Of a stretch of 64,000 nucleotides of DNA, positions 15,188 through 22,468 are shown in pieces. The notes beneath the pieces were generated by a model. It saw only the letters and a list, made by a program, of their open reading frames with translations, was not told the origin of the DNA and did not search any database. The stretch is from Paenibacillus sp. FJAT-26967. Its GTDB lineage: Bacteria > Bacillota > Bacilli > Paenibacillales > NBRC-103111. Both the position numbers and the translations under genes were made by a program. Location: NCBI RefSeq assembly GCF_001541095.1, contig NZ_LMXH01000002.1, positions 696,671 to 760,670 on the forward strand. Reading direction: 5' to 3'. Numbering within the stretch: position 1 is the stretch's first letter; the number at the start of each line of letters is the position of its first letter.

Positions 15188-15670
15188 TTAATTTGTTCTT
15201 ACTACAGTGAAAGATGATGTAAACCATTCACCTAAAGGACCATTTGGATTTGCATATTGAAATAATCTGAGCTGTATTCTAAATGTACCCTGTGTATTAA
15301 CTGATAATAGACTACTTATCGGTATTGAGTGACTGGCTGAATTTGCTATTGTTCCGTGAATTTGAGCACTCCCAGAATGCACCCAGGTACCACTGCTCGT
15401 TTGCTTATGAACGTCAATGATGTAGTCAGCCGCACCAGTAGTGGATTTTTCTACTGTTACATTAACATTCTTCGTACCAGGGCCATAGCTAGTAGCATCC
15501 GTATAAACCCTTGCCCTGATGTTATTTTTTGTTTGCCATCCAGAATCAGCGCCGATTGCCTGAGGAGTAATTAGTCCTTGCGGTGATACCGTATTTTGTT
15601 CCGCAAGAACAACTGAGGATGCCGAAAGCAACAAGGCAGCAGATAAAAATGAGACAAGTGATTTTTTCAT
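15188..15670 (-). CDS. Secreted protein of unknown function, phage cargo gene
   Basis: The 160-residue product begins with a clean Sec signal peptide (MKKSLVSFLSAALLLSASSVVLA, cleaved near residue 23). A beta-rich domain follows, rich in Thr, Ser and Asn (GWQTKNNIRARVYTDATSYG..., GEWFTSSFTVV). It has no cysteines or membrane anchor, so it is released. AAAGGAGGG precedes the ATG. It runs against the early operon, closed off by its own terminator, as cargo (moron) genes are. The fold is unknown; an adhesin, bacteriocin or toxin-like role cannot be decided. Confidence 0.7.
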   Translation of the reverse strand: MKKSLVSFLSAALLLSASSVVLAEQNTVSPQGLITPQAIGADSGWQTKNNIRARVYTDATSYGPGTKNVNVTVEKSTTGAADYIIDVHKQTSSGTWVHSGSAQIHGTIANSASHSIPISSLLSVNTQGTFRIQLRLFQYANPNGPLGEWFTSSFTVVRTN

Positions 15671-15771
15671 ATTAACCCTCCTTTTAATGTAAGTCTCTTA
15701 TATCATTCTTCATATTTACAGAATTACCTTTATTTAGTTATAAAAATTCTCAATACATGGAGGGATAAACA

Positions 15772-15948
15772 ATGAAATACAGAGTAATCAAAAGTTTCGA
15801 TGGCTGGGAGACTAAAGCTGGCATAGGGGATATCCTTTATCTGGCGATGTGGGAAGGTCATCCGACCCTAATGTTGTACGGGAAGGCTGTGTGTGATGTC
15901 GATAGTCCATATGCAGAAAAACACTGTGAAATCATTCCGGAGGGATAA
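15772..15948 (+). CDS. Small phage protein (58 aa)
   Basis: ATG 15772 is preceded by GGAGGG. The product (MKYRVIKSFDGWETKAGIGD...) looks like a small beta-barrel with an SH3-like pattern: a GD turn, alternating hydrophobics, and a closing EIIPEG. The leader bases ATGGAGGGATAAACAAT recur in part after its own stop. Confidence 0.6.
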   Translation: MKYRVIKSFDGWETKAGIGDILYLAMWEGHPTLMLYGKAVCDVDSPYAEKHCEIIPEG

Positions 15949-15996
15949 ACAATATACCGGCAATCCAGCGGTTATTGAGGGGACGGTGTACGACTA

Positions 15997-16095
15997 ATGA
16001 ATTGGAAATGTCTGCTTATCGGTCATGATTACGTGTGGAGCATGACCCGGAAAACCAGTTACAAGTGTCGTCGTTGTGGGAAAACCAAACGCTAG
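15997..16095 (+). CDS. 32-residue zinc-knuckle peptide
   Basis: MNWKCLLIGHDY...YKCRRCGKTKR contains a C...H...C-x2-C pattern like a minimal zinc ribbon found in many phage small proteins. There is only a weak upstream ribosome site (GGGGACGG), so expression is uncertain. Confidence 0.45.
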   Translation: MNWKCLLIGHDYVWSMTRKTSYKCRRCGKTKR

Positions 16096-16131
16096 TTGGA
16101 TACAACATAATGAATACGAGGTGTTCGTAGG

Positions 16132-16353
16132 GTGAAGTTAACAGAGCATGAACAAGCACTTATTCTCGGTTGGATTTACATGATACAGAAGCTTCCAAAC
16201 TATAAATTTAGCGTTGAAGAAAATGCTATTATCGACAAATTTACCAGCATTGATCAAGCGCCTGAACGTGAAGTTAAACCAAGTTGCCCCAAATGCGGAA
16301 ATACAGGAATACACTATTGTCGCCCGAAAGCAGTTAGCGATACATCTCAATGA
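16132..16353 (+). CDS. Small phage protein with zinc knuckle
   Basis: The 73-residue product starts at GTG 16132 behind a linker-like sequence. It has an N-terminal helix (EHEQALILGWIYMIQKL) and a C-terminal CPKCGNTGIHYC zinc motif. Its stop codon TGA is the first part of the next linker repeat. Confidence 0.6.
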   Translation: MKLTEHEQALILGWIYMIQKLPNYKFSVEENAIIDKFTSIDQAPEREVKPSCPKCGNTGIHYCRPKAVSDTSQ

Positions 16354-16383
16354 ATATTTTGATACCTAACAAGGGAGGCGGCC

Positions 16384-17700
16384 ATGAGAGCACTTAGTTT
16401 GTTTAGCGGTGGTGGCGGTCTTGATCTGGCCGCCGAGTGGGCTGGAATCCACACCGTTGCAATGTGCGAAAGGGAACCTTATCCACGAGCTGTGCTCCGG
16501 AAACATTGGCCCGATGTTCCAATATACGATGATGTGTGTTCCTTGACGGCATCCAGATTAAAGGAGGATGGGATCATTGGCCCAAGCGGAACAATTGACG
16601 TTATTCACGGAGGCTTCCCATGCCAGCCATTCAGCCATGCCGGGAAGCGAGGAGGCACGGAAGATGACCGTTACCTCTGGCCTGAAATGTTTAGAATTAT
16701 ATCGGAAATCCGGCCCACTTGGGTCGTTGCTGAAAATGTTGATGGGCTCCTCTCAATGGAGCAATCCGATAGTCAAGTTGTCATGGAAGACGAAACAACT
16801 TTATGCGAAGAGGCGGAAATGGTCCTCGAAACAATCCGGGGAGATTTTGCGAACGAAGGCTATGAGACCATCACAATTGTGCTTCCAGCTGCAGGTGTCG
16901 GCGCCCCGCACAGGAGATACCGAATCCTCATTGTGGGCCACACCGAACGCGGCGGATGCGGTAGGGAGTCATGGGGGCGGTCAGGGTCGCAGTCTGCGAA
17001 CGGACATTTCAAACATGAAGAAGGGTCTATGGCCAACGCCTCGGGCTCAGAGCGCGAACGGTCCGGCGAATCACGGGAATGGTGGGGCGGACCTACAGAC
17101 CACGGTTCTAGAGCAAACAGGGTTATGGACAACACCCCGGGCAAACGATGCGGAGAAGCGAGGGAACATCGATCCGACGGAACCAAGGAATGGACTCCCG
17201 GCAGCGGTCAAGCTTTGGCCGACTCCGGTAGCATCCGATGTTTTCACGGGTGCAATGAAGAGCAGCCAGCAAAAAGAGGGCAGCAAGCACAGTGTAACTT
17301 TGGCGCAGGCCGTCAAGATGTGGCCGACTCCAGCAGCTCAAGACGGCAAGAATGCAACACTTCCACCGAGCCAGATCAATCGAGATACAGTGCCCGGGGC
17401 GATGATCCGGGCAGGACACGAGGGGCAACTCAATCCGGAATGGGTGGAATGCTTGATGGGCTTTCCGATTGGATGGACCGATATCGACCAAGAAATATCC
17501 GATTGCGATCAAACGGAGGAATAGAAGTTCTTTGGCCGGCGGCGATGGGACAACCGCAGTATAGCTGGGAACCGCCACGCGTAGCATCCGGCATTAAGAA
17601 TCGGCAAGGCCGGTTGAAATTGTTGGGGAACGCTGTATCTCCAGCGCAAGGATATCCGGTCTTTGCATTTATAAGAAAAATTCATGACGAACGATCGTGA
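16384..17700 (+). CDS. DNA cytosine-5 methyltransferase
   Basis: The 438-residue protein contains motif I LSLFSGGGGLDLA, motif IV GGFPCQPFS with the catalytic Cys, motif VI VAENV, motif VIII GVGAPHRRYR, and C-terminal motifs IX-X (RLKLLGNAVSPAQG). It transfers a methyl group from SAM to cytosine C5, probably protecting phage DNA. The segment of about residues 185-380, where the target-recognition domain should be, is Gly/Ser/Arg-rich and low in hydrophobics. It coincides with a second open frame (16577-17524). Its stop overlaps the next linker. Confidence 0.9.
   Translation: MRALSLFSGGGGLDLAAEWAGIHTVAMCEREPYPRAVLRKHWPDVPIYDDVCSLTASRLKEDGIIGPSGTIDVIHGGFPCQPFSHAGKRGGTEDDRYLWPEMFRIISEIRPTWVVAENVDGLLSMEQSDSQVVMEDETTLCEEAEMVLETIRGDFANEGYETITIVLPAAGVGAPHRRYRILIVGHTERGGCGRESWGRSGSQSANGHFKHEEGSMANASGSERERSGESREWWGGPTDHGSRANRVMDNTPGKRCGEAREHRSDGTKEWTPGSGQALADSGSIRCFHGCNEEQPAKRGQQAQCNFGAGRQDVADSSSSRRQECNTSTEPDQSRYSARGDDPGRTRGATQSGMGGMLDGLSDWMDRYRPRNIRLRSNGGIEVLWPAAMGQPQYSWEPPRVASGIKNRQGRLKLLGNAVSPAQGYPVFAFIRKIHDERS
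16577..17524 (+). CDS. Second gene overprinted inside the methyltransferase gene
   Basis: In the +1 frame relative to the methyltransferase lies a 315-codon ORF. It has its own ribosome site AAGGAGG (16561-16567) nine bases before TTG 16577. The product has a recognisable pattern known from phage proteins: GLKCLELYRKSGPLGSL, then FQLQVSAPRTGDTESSLWATP. Five W-x-T-P-x-A repeats follow (WATPNAAD, WPTPRAQS, WTTPRAND, WPTPVASD, WPTPAAQD), then LNPEWVECLMGFPIGWTD. The repeats and motifs argue that it is a real coding sequence. The function is unknown, probably linked to DNA modification. Confidence 0.65.
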   Translation: MAQAEQLTLFTEASHASHSAMPGSEEARKMTVTSGLKCLELYRKSGPLGSLLKMLMGSSQWSNPIVKLSWKTKQLYAKRRKWSSKQSGEILRTKAMRPSQLCFQLQVSAPRTGDTESSLWATPNAADAVGSHGGGQGRSLRTDISNMKKGLWPTPRAQSANGPANHGNGGADLQTTVLEQTGLWTTPRANDAEKRGNIDPTEPRNGLPAAVKLWPTPVASDVFTGAMKSSQQKEGSKHSVTLAQAVKMWPTPAAQDGKNATLPPSQINRDTVPGAMIRAGHEGQLNPEWVECLMGFPIGWTDIDQEISDCDQTEE

Positions 17701-17726
17701 ATAACGAAGAACATGGAGGGTTTGAA

Positions 17727-17933
17727 GTGGTAAATAGAACATTAGCCAGGGATTACATTCGCCGCTGGGGAGCAATTAATTTCTGCAAATCTTGTCACCA
17801 TGTTTCCCCGGTTAGTGATACTCAAAGAAACAGATTTATGCGTTCGGGTTGGCCTGCATGTTGCGGTGAAACGATGGTTTTTATCAATAAGATCGACGAT
17901 CCTACGCTGGCCGAGCATATGAGCACCGACTGA
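17727..17933 (+). CDS. Small cysteine-containing phage protein
   Basis: The start is GTG 17727, seven bases after GGAGGG of a linker; the overlapping GTG at 17697 lacks a ribosome site. The 68-residue product has C-x2-C (CKSC) and a second pair ACCGE, a probable zinc-ribbon. It ends with the TGA of the next linker copy. Confidence 0.6.
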   Translation: MVNRTLARDYIRRWGAINFCKSCHHVSPVSDTQRNRFMRSGWPACCGETMVFINKIDDPTLAEHMSTD

Positions 17934-17960
17934 ATACGGAAATACATGGGAGGTTTGAAC

Positions 17961-18365
17961 TTGAACAACGACACTAAATTCACTTATTCCGAAAAATCCA
18001 TGAGGAAGCATTTTCGGTATTGGTACTTGAAAAATCGATGCGTGTCTCGTAAGACAAAGAAGGCTGTTCTGGGGAAAAAAATAAGCAAGAAGAAGCTTAG
18101 GGAACTCATTGGCAATGTCCGAATTGTAGAGAATGCGTATCCCAATCAGGCCGATATCCTGCCATATGAATTTTGCCCGAAATGTGGTTGTACTAATACT
18201 AGATCGAGCGGCAACATGGCCTGTTATCCTGAAAGATGGGAACGAGTTTACTGCGCAAGATGCGGTTACCTGGTCATGGAGTCTGATAATAGCCCATATG
18301 TGCATGTATTGGAACTAATGTGCGGACCGAATAAATCAGAATTTGACCCGAAGTACTGGGACTGA
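17961..18365 (+). CDS. Zinc-ribbon phage protein
   Basis: The start chosen is TTG 17961, seven bases after GGGAGG; ATG 17946 within the linker is in frame but precedes that site. The 134-residue product is basic at the N terminus (helical, many Lys and Arg) and carries two knuckles, CPKCGC and CARCGY, making one zinc ribbon. It may bind DNA or RNA. The stop lies in the next linker. Confidence 0.65.
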   Translation: MNNDTKFTYSEKSMRKHFRYWYLKNRCVSRKTKKAVLGKKISKKKLRELIGNVRIVENAYPNQADILPYEFCPKCGCTNTRSSGNMACYPERWERVYCARCGYLVMESDNSPYVHVLELMCGPNKSEFDPKYWD

Positions 18366-18392
18366 ATATCGAAATACATGGGAGGGATCAGA

Positions 18393-18596
18393 GTGAAGCC
18401 AAATCGAAGCGATAAATATCGCACACTGATCGAAGGAGAAGAACAGTATTTCCGTTACGTGGACGAAGTGATTGATCACGTAGAAACGAATACATGTTTT
18501 GAAGTTGACTCACATGATTTGCGAGTTAACTTGAAAGCTCTGAACAAGCACGAGGTATGGGTTCTCAGGGATGATTGCAGTATCCAGCGTGTGTAA
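18393..18596 (+). CDS. Small phage protein (67 aa)
   Basis: GTG 18393 follows GGAGGG by six bases, and the linker ATG 18378 is in frame upstream. The product is a mixed alpha/beta acidic protein (GEEQYFRYVDEVIDHVETN...) with no known domain. Confidence 0.58.
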   Translation: MKPNRSDKYRTLIEGEEQYFRYVDEVIDHVETNTCFEVDSHDLRVNLKALNKHEVWVLRDDCSIQRV

Positions 18597-18633
18597 AAAC
18601 CGTTTGAATACGGAAGGACATGGAGGGGAAAGC

Positions 18634-18873
18634 ATGCCTGAATTTGTGATATATCTATCGACAGAATCTATCTCTTATCCGTGTAATGATTATGGATATA
18701 GGAGAGGTAAGACATACAATCATGGCGGGGAAACATTTCCGATCACTGACCTGCAAATAACCGACTCTACTAAGAGATATTCGAGTAAAAGACGTGCTGA
18801 AAGCATGGCGCGCAAGTTGTTTGACAGATGTGAGCATATCAGTCAGTGGCATGTAAAAGAAACTCAAAAATGA
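18634..18873 (+). CDS. Small phage protein (79 aa)
   Basis: ATG 18634 is preceded by GGAGGGGAAAGC of a linker copy. The product (MPEFVIYLSTESISYPCNDYG...) has a beta-rich first half and a basic helix (SSKRRAESMARKLFDRCEH). No family is recognised. Confidence 0.6.
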   Translation: MPEFVIYLSTESISYPCNDYGYRRGKTYNHGGETFPITDLQITDSTKRYSSKRRAESMARKLFDRCEHISQWHVKETQK

Positions 18874-18920
18874 ACGAACATTCGTGAATACGGAAATATA
18901 TGAGGGAGGGAGGTTTATAG

Positions 18921-19394
18921 ATGCAAGAAGCACGTATTTTAGACGCATGCTGTGGCAGCCGAATGTTTTGGTTCGACAAGCAAAATAACGATGTCGTCTA
19001 CATGGACAATCGTCAGTTACAAGATCAATTATGCGATGGGCGCACGTTAACCGTTAACCCGGACGTGATTGCCGATTTCAGAGATATGCCTTTCGAAGAT
19101 AACTCGTTTTACATGGTAGTATTTGATCCGCCGCATCTGCTTAAGGCGGGTACCGATTCGTGGTTGGCCAAGAAATACGGACGGTTGGGTCCTGGTTGGA
19201 AAGACGACATAAAGCAAGGATTTAATGAGTGCATGCGTGTCCTTAAACCAAACGGGACGCTTATATTCAAGTGGAACGAAGATCAAATCTCAATTACGGA
19301 AATTCTCAAGTCAATTGACCACAAGCCACTATTTGGGAACCGTAGGAGTAAAACGCACTGGGTCGTGTTTATGAAAGCTGACGGACAGGACTGA
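18921..19394 (+). CDS. Phage class I SAM-dependent methyltransferase
   Basis: The 157-residue protein shows ILDACCGSRMFWFDK (glycine-loop-like motif I), VYMDNR (acidic end of strand 2), and VVFDPPHLLKAG, where DPPH replaces the DPPY/NPPY of amino-methyltransferases. A C-terminal LKPNGTLIFKWNE strand-turn follows. Modification of DNA bases or another small substrate is possible. It is compact compared with stand-alone adenine methylases and lacks a target-recognition domain. GGGAGGGAGG precedes the ATG; the stop lies in the next linker. Confidence 0.82.
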   Translation: MQEARILDACCGSRMFWFDKQNNDVVYMDNRQLQDQLCDGRTLTVNPDVIADFRDMPFEDNSFYMVVFDPPHLLKAGTDSWLAKKYGRLGPGWKDDIKQGFNECMRVLKPNGTLIFKWNEDQISITEILKSIDHKPLFGNRRSKTHWVVFMKADGQD

Positions 19395-19411
19395 ATACGG
19401 AGGAACATGAC

Positions 19412-19585
19412 ATGTATGGACTGCGGCTAAAAGATGGAACAAAGGTAGCTGGGTTACATTACAAGCCGGCACTTAATGACATCATCCTAATTGACGAAAC
19501 ATGGAAGTGGTACAAGGTGACGGAGATCGTGGGCAGGGTAGCTTATGCTAGGCAGACGATTGACCCTGAATACGGAAGGAAATAG
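19412..19585 (+). CDS. Small phage protein (57 aa)
   Basis: ATG 19412 is eight bases after GGAGG in the linker. The product (MYGLRLKDGTKVAGLHYKP...) looks beta-rich. Unusually, its last codons (PEYGRK) are encoded by the next linker copy, read through in another phase before TAG. Confidence 0.58.
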   Translation: MYGLRLKDGTKVAGLHYKPALNDIILIDETWKWYKVTEIVGRVAYARQTIDPEYGRK

Positions 19586-19596
19586 GAGGGCTTAGA

Positions 19597-19818
19597 GTGC
19601 CAGCGAGGATTCGAGCAATAGAAAAAGCATATCTGGATCGAGATGCGAAAAAGACTTTTAAGGTATGGCATCCACAAGTGAAAGTCGAAGGTAAATGGTG
19701 TTTCCTTCCTGATGATTCGAGTCGAACAAAATTGCAGGAGGCCGCAGACGAAGTAGCTGCTTTTGAAATGGCGATTAAGGCGATAAAGGAAATTGATGTA
19801 AGTATGAATCCCGGTTGA
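19597..19818 (+). CDS. Small phage protein (73 aa)
   Basis: GTG 19597 lies six bases after GGAGGG. The product is basic at the N terminus and has a C-terminal amphipathic helix (LQEAADEVAAFEMAIKAIKE). Its stop begins the next linker. The function is unknown. Confidence 0.58.
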   Translation: MPARIRAIEKAYLDRDAKKTFKVWHPQVKVEGKWCFLPDDSSRTKLQEAADEVAAFEMAIKAIKEIDVSMNPG

Positions 19819-19843
19819 ATATTGAAGAACTTGGAGGTGCGGA

Positions 19844-20080
19844 ATGGCGCGGTTGAAGTTTGAAATGTGGAAAGATCGGGATGGAAACATCATGTCACGC
19901 TTTACAGACGAAAAGGGCCATAGCACAGATTCTTATTGGAGCAGCCCGCCGGAGTCAATCGACCATGTTGGGCCGGAATACCTGCGGTACAACTATCGGC
20001 ATCCGAACGTGAGAAACGCCAGGCATCAAGCGTTTGTAAAACGTGAGTTCAAGGAGCAAGTGGTAAAGTTACGGGGCTGA
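19844..20080 (+). CDS. Small phage protein (78 aa)
   Basis: ATG 19844 is preceded by GGAGGTG. The product (MARLKFEMWKDRDGNIMSRF...) has an N-terminal beta pattern and a basic Arg/His/Asn-rich C terminus. It has no known domain. The stop TGA opens the next linker copy. Confidence 0.6.
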   Translation: MARLKFEMWKDRDGNIMSRFTDEKGHSTDSYWSSPPESIDHVGPEYLRYNYRHPNVRNARHQAFVKREFKEQVVKLRG

Positions 20081-20106
20081 ATATCGAGGAACATGAGGTG
20101 AAGAAA

Positions 20107-20277
20107 GTGGAATTGCAGATCGGAGATACCGTTACTCACCCTAATTATCCATATGTTTACGGAAAAGTAGATAAAATTGTTAACCAGTTTGCTTATGTGA
20201 TTTTCGCATACCCGCATCGTACTTTTCGAGAACGTTTCAAAACCAAAAATCTTCGTAAGATCATGAACACCGACTGA
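20107..20277 (+). CDS. Small phage protein (56 aa)
   Basis: GTG 20107 follows GAGGTG at six bases. The product (MELQIGDTVTHPNYPYVYGKV...) has an SH3/KOW-like beta pattern with a basic end. It closes with the stop in the next linker. Confidence 0.58.
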   Translation: MELQIGDTVTHPNYPYVYGKVDKIVNQFAYVIFAYPHRTFRERFKTKNLRKIMNTD

Positions 20278-20307
20278 ATACGGAAATACATGGGAGGGTT
20301 TACCGCT

Positions 20308-20925
20308 ATGAAGACAGCCACTAAACGCGTTCGGAAAAAATTCCTTGCTCGTGCTGCCAAATTACTTGCAAAAGGCAAAATAAGCAGGTTCTACATTCTC
20401 CGGGCAAAGAATGAAATAGGCCTGATGTTTGATCGAAGTTATCTGAATATCTTCCGGCCGTGGTGGTATGACCAGTTCGACCGGTGGAGCGAATTGAACT
20501 TTAGGGAGGAACACGAGAAGTTTTTTGAAAATGCTGCTGTTGAAATCGAGAAAGAAACGAGAATCAGTCTCGAAAGTCTACAAGAGGCTTATAATCGGCT
20601 GCCAAAACGGCCGGAACGCGTACGTAAGTACCGGGAGCCGAAGCCCCAGCCGATCCGCAAGCTGAAGAACCCAGAAGAGTTCAAAATAAGAGTACATGAA
20701 AATGGCGTTAAAAAGTTTCTTTCGGTAATCGGGGAAAAGGTCTTCGTTATTCGAGACTATGATTTTTTCATCCGTCATGACGGCACGTTTTGGGTGGTGT
20801 CAGATGTTAAGACAGGCGGTGCAGTCTCTAAGTCATGGAGCTATAAGGATGCAGTGGCCGAGGCAAAAAAGCGAATCGAAGAAAATTTCGATCAATATCT
20901 GAAAATTTTAGAGAAGCATGGCTAA
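20308..20925 (+). CDS. Basic phage protein of unknown function
   Basis: The start chosen is ATG 20308, nine bases after GGGAGGG; ATG 20290 inside the linker is in frame. The 205-residue product is strongly basic and helical at the N terminus, has a proline-rich middle (RKYREPKPQPIRKL) and a beta-rich C-terminal domain ending in a helix (YKDAVAEAKKRIEENFDQYL). No catalytic motif is seen. Confidence 0.62.
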   Translation: MKTATKRVRKKFLARAAKLLAKGKISRFYILRAKNEIGLMFDRSYLNIFRPWWYDQFDRWSELNFREEHEKFFENAAVEIEKETRISLESLQEAYNRLPKRPERVRKYREPKPQPIRKLKNPEEFKIRVHENGVKKFLSVIGEKVFVIRDYDFFIRHDGTFWVVSDVKTGGAVSKSWSYKDAVAEAKKRIEENFDQYLKILEKHG

Positions 20926-21145
20926 ACATCAAATAGGGGAGGGTTTATATGTACTTTAACAAGGAACAATTGATTCTAATTTGGAAGGCATTTGCTTCAG
21001 ATAATCGTGAGTACCCATCCGAGGAAGAAGCGCTAATAGCAGATGAAATTCACGATAAAGCAAAGAAAGAGCTTTACAAGCGATATGGGATCATTTGTGA
21101 AACGGCTTAAGCAAGCATTTGTAAACATCAAATAGGGGAGGATAT
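20923..21145 (+). repeat. Second linker type, two copies
   Basis: TAAACATCAAATAGGGGAGG occurs at 20923 (stop of the 205-aa gene plus ribosome site of the next) and again at 21122. The second copy leads into a hairpin and an opposite-strand gene, which suggests that a gene once following it has been lost or replaced. Confidence 0.75.
20949..21110 (+). CDS. Small phage protein (53 aa)
   Basis: ATG 20949 follows GGGGAGGG in a second type of linker. The product (MYFNKEQLILIWKAFASDN...) is a helical, acidic protein. A near-identical linker occurs again 12 bases after its stop, but no gene follows that copy. Confidence 0.6.
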   Translation: MYFNKEQLILIWKAFASDNREYPSEEEALIADEIHDKAKKELYKRYGIICETA

Positions 21146-21153
21146 CCCTCCCC
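21135..21153. terminator. Hairpin between converging genes
   Basis: GGGGAGG and CCTCCCC form a seven-base stem made from the second linker's ribosome site. There is no strong T-run, so termination is uncertain. Confidence 0.45.
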
Positions 21154-21166
21154 GCTCTACAACCTA

Positions 21167-21667
21167 TCACCAACTTATCAACTGAGCTATTGCCATGTTT
21201 CCTTGTCCTTTTTCGTAATATTGACGTGGGATTTCAAATAAACCAAGCATGTATTCATATGGGTTTTTTTGTAAGGTGTCGTATAATTTACCGAAACTTT
21301 CTCGATGTAAGTATATGTACCAACTCTCTGAGTAACCTTCAGGAAAGTCAGGTGTTAGTCTTACCACAAAATATTTCCTTTCTAGATCTGTAAAGCCATA
21401 ATTATAGTAATCATCCAATTCAATTTTTCCTGACATCGCAAATTTCTGATCTAAGCTATTAGGCATGTTATACTGAACATCTTTTGCTGTTAATACAACA
21501 TTTTTATCTTTCATTATACCTTCTAGTTTTTCTCTGTTTTTTTGCTTATTTGTTTTCTCGGTTTGCTGTGGTGTTGCTGCCGTTTGCTCCGTTACATTAG
21601 CAGAAGCGCATCCAGAACAAATGATCAAAGAACATAAGAACAACTTTTTGTACAATGATTTTTTCAT
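21167..21667 (-). CDS. Prophage lipoprotein of unknown function
   Basis: The 166-residue protein has a lipoprotein-type signal (KKLFLCSLIICSGCASAN), although the lipobox is atypical with Cys/Ser before Gly-Cys. A Gln/Thr/Lys-rich linker (residues 22-50) and a globular domain with many Tyr residues follow. A surface-exposed cargo protein is likely. It is transcribed against the early operon. Confidence 0.68.
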   Translation of the reverse strand: MKKSLYKKLFLCSLIICSGCASANVTEQTAATPQQTEKTNKQKNREKLEGIMKDKNVVLTAKDVQYNMPNSLDQKFAMSGKIELDDYYNYGFTDLERKYFVVRLTPDFPEGYSESWYIYLHRESFGKLYDTLQKNPYEYMLGLFEIPRQYYEKGQGNMAIAQLISW

Positions 21668-21867
21668 TTACATCCCACCATTTCTATAATTATATAAATA
21701 TAACTTAATCTGATTCAATTACCGAAAATAAATATAACACCTGGATAATTTTAGGTCTATAGTATTAATTTAAAAATGATGATTAGGTAAAAATATCTAT
21801 GAAACGTAGCGTTATCAGGCAATAAATGGATCGAAGGTTACCAGGCGAGCGGGGGAGCAAAGATGAA

Positions 21868-21948
21868 ATGGAACAGTTAGCGAATGTAAGCTGGGAGTTA
21901 TTGTATTATCGCGGGTTTAATGATACTTTTAGTTACGTAATCAGATAG
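21868..21948 (+). CDS. Possible 26-residue peptide
   Basis: ATG 21868 lies ten bases after GGGGGAG and encodes MEQLANVSWELLYYRGFND... before a stop. It resembles the short ORFs often found before ArpU-type genes. Coding status is unproven. The rest of the gap 21668-21985 is A/T-rich and holds no other clear feature. Confidence 0.3.
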   Translation: MEQLANVSWELLYYRGFNDTFSYVIR

Positions 21949-21985
21949 ATTGTTACGGAGAATAACAAAGAACGGGGGAGGCAGC

Positions 21986-22468
21986 TTGCAACAGGCTTTC
22001 GACTTGCCCGAATTGGACCGAAAATTAACAAAATTAGCCGTAGAAGATGCTCTTATGAAATATCGGATTTGCAAGTATGTGACATTTGAAGAACGTGAAG
22101 CTTCTATTACCGCGGGATATACAGAGCGCCCCTCCGGTCCTACTAACGTCACAAGTGATCAGACGGCTAATATTGCCATATACAACGCAGATGAACCGGA
22201 GCGCAGGAGAAGGTATTGTGAGCGCATTGAAAGAGCGGTGAGACGTTTACCCCAACAAGAAAGGTTCTTGGTAGAAGAAAGATATATGACTAATGAAAGT
22301 GACTATATCACAGATCAGTCCGTATACAGTTTTAAGTTTGATCCACCTATAAGTCATCCTAAATATGGGGATATACGCTGGAGAGCTTTCTACGCTCTTG
22401 CTATGCTGCTTAATATCGCTGTTAAAAAAGATGTTGTTGAAGGAGATGAAATCATTGGAAGAAGTTAA
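21986..22468 (+). CDS. ArpU/late-regulator-like phage transcription factor
   Basis: TTG 21986 has GGAGG four bases before it and matches the family start. The 160-residue protein is helical. It has ALMKYRICKYVTFEEREASIT, then RRRRYCERIERAVRRLPQQERFLVEERYM, a sigma-4-like segment, and a C-terminal RWRAFYALAMLLNIAVKK helix. Such proteins switch on phage late genes. The late genes should lie just downstream in the phage genome, but chromosome follows here. Confidence 0.72.
   Translation: MQQAFDLPELDRKLTKLAVEDALMKYRICKYVTFEEREASITAGYTERPSGPTNVTSDQTANIAIYNADEPERRRRYCERIERAVRRLPQQERFLVEERYMTNESDYITDQSVYSFKFDPPISHPKYGDIRWRAFYALAMLLNIAVKKDVVEGDEIIGRS

Larger units (their letters stand above)
16111..20298 (+). 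repeat. Dispersed stop-RBS linker repeats between small phage genes
   Basis: A short module, roughly TGAATACGGAAATACATGGG followed by AGG, recurs between genes. Copies start at 16111, 16351 (diverged), 17698, 17931, 18363, 18605, 18885, 19392, 19567, 19816, 20078 and 20275. In most copies TGA is the stop of the upstream gene and GGAGG is the ribosome site of the downstream gene. At 17931, 18363 and 20275 the ATG inside the module is in frame with the next gene. The entry spans the region; the copies are the elements. Confidence 0.85.

Noticed and set aside
16111-20298. The linker repeats as a CRISPR array
   Set aside because: Spacing is irregular, the intervals are genes, and the repeats carry stop codons and ribosome sites.
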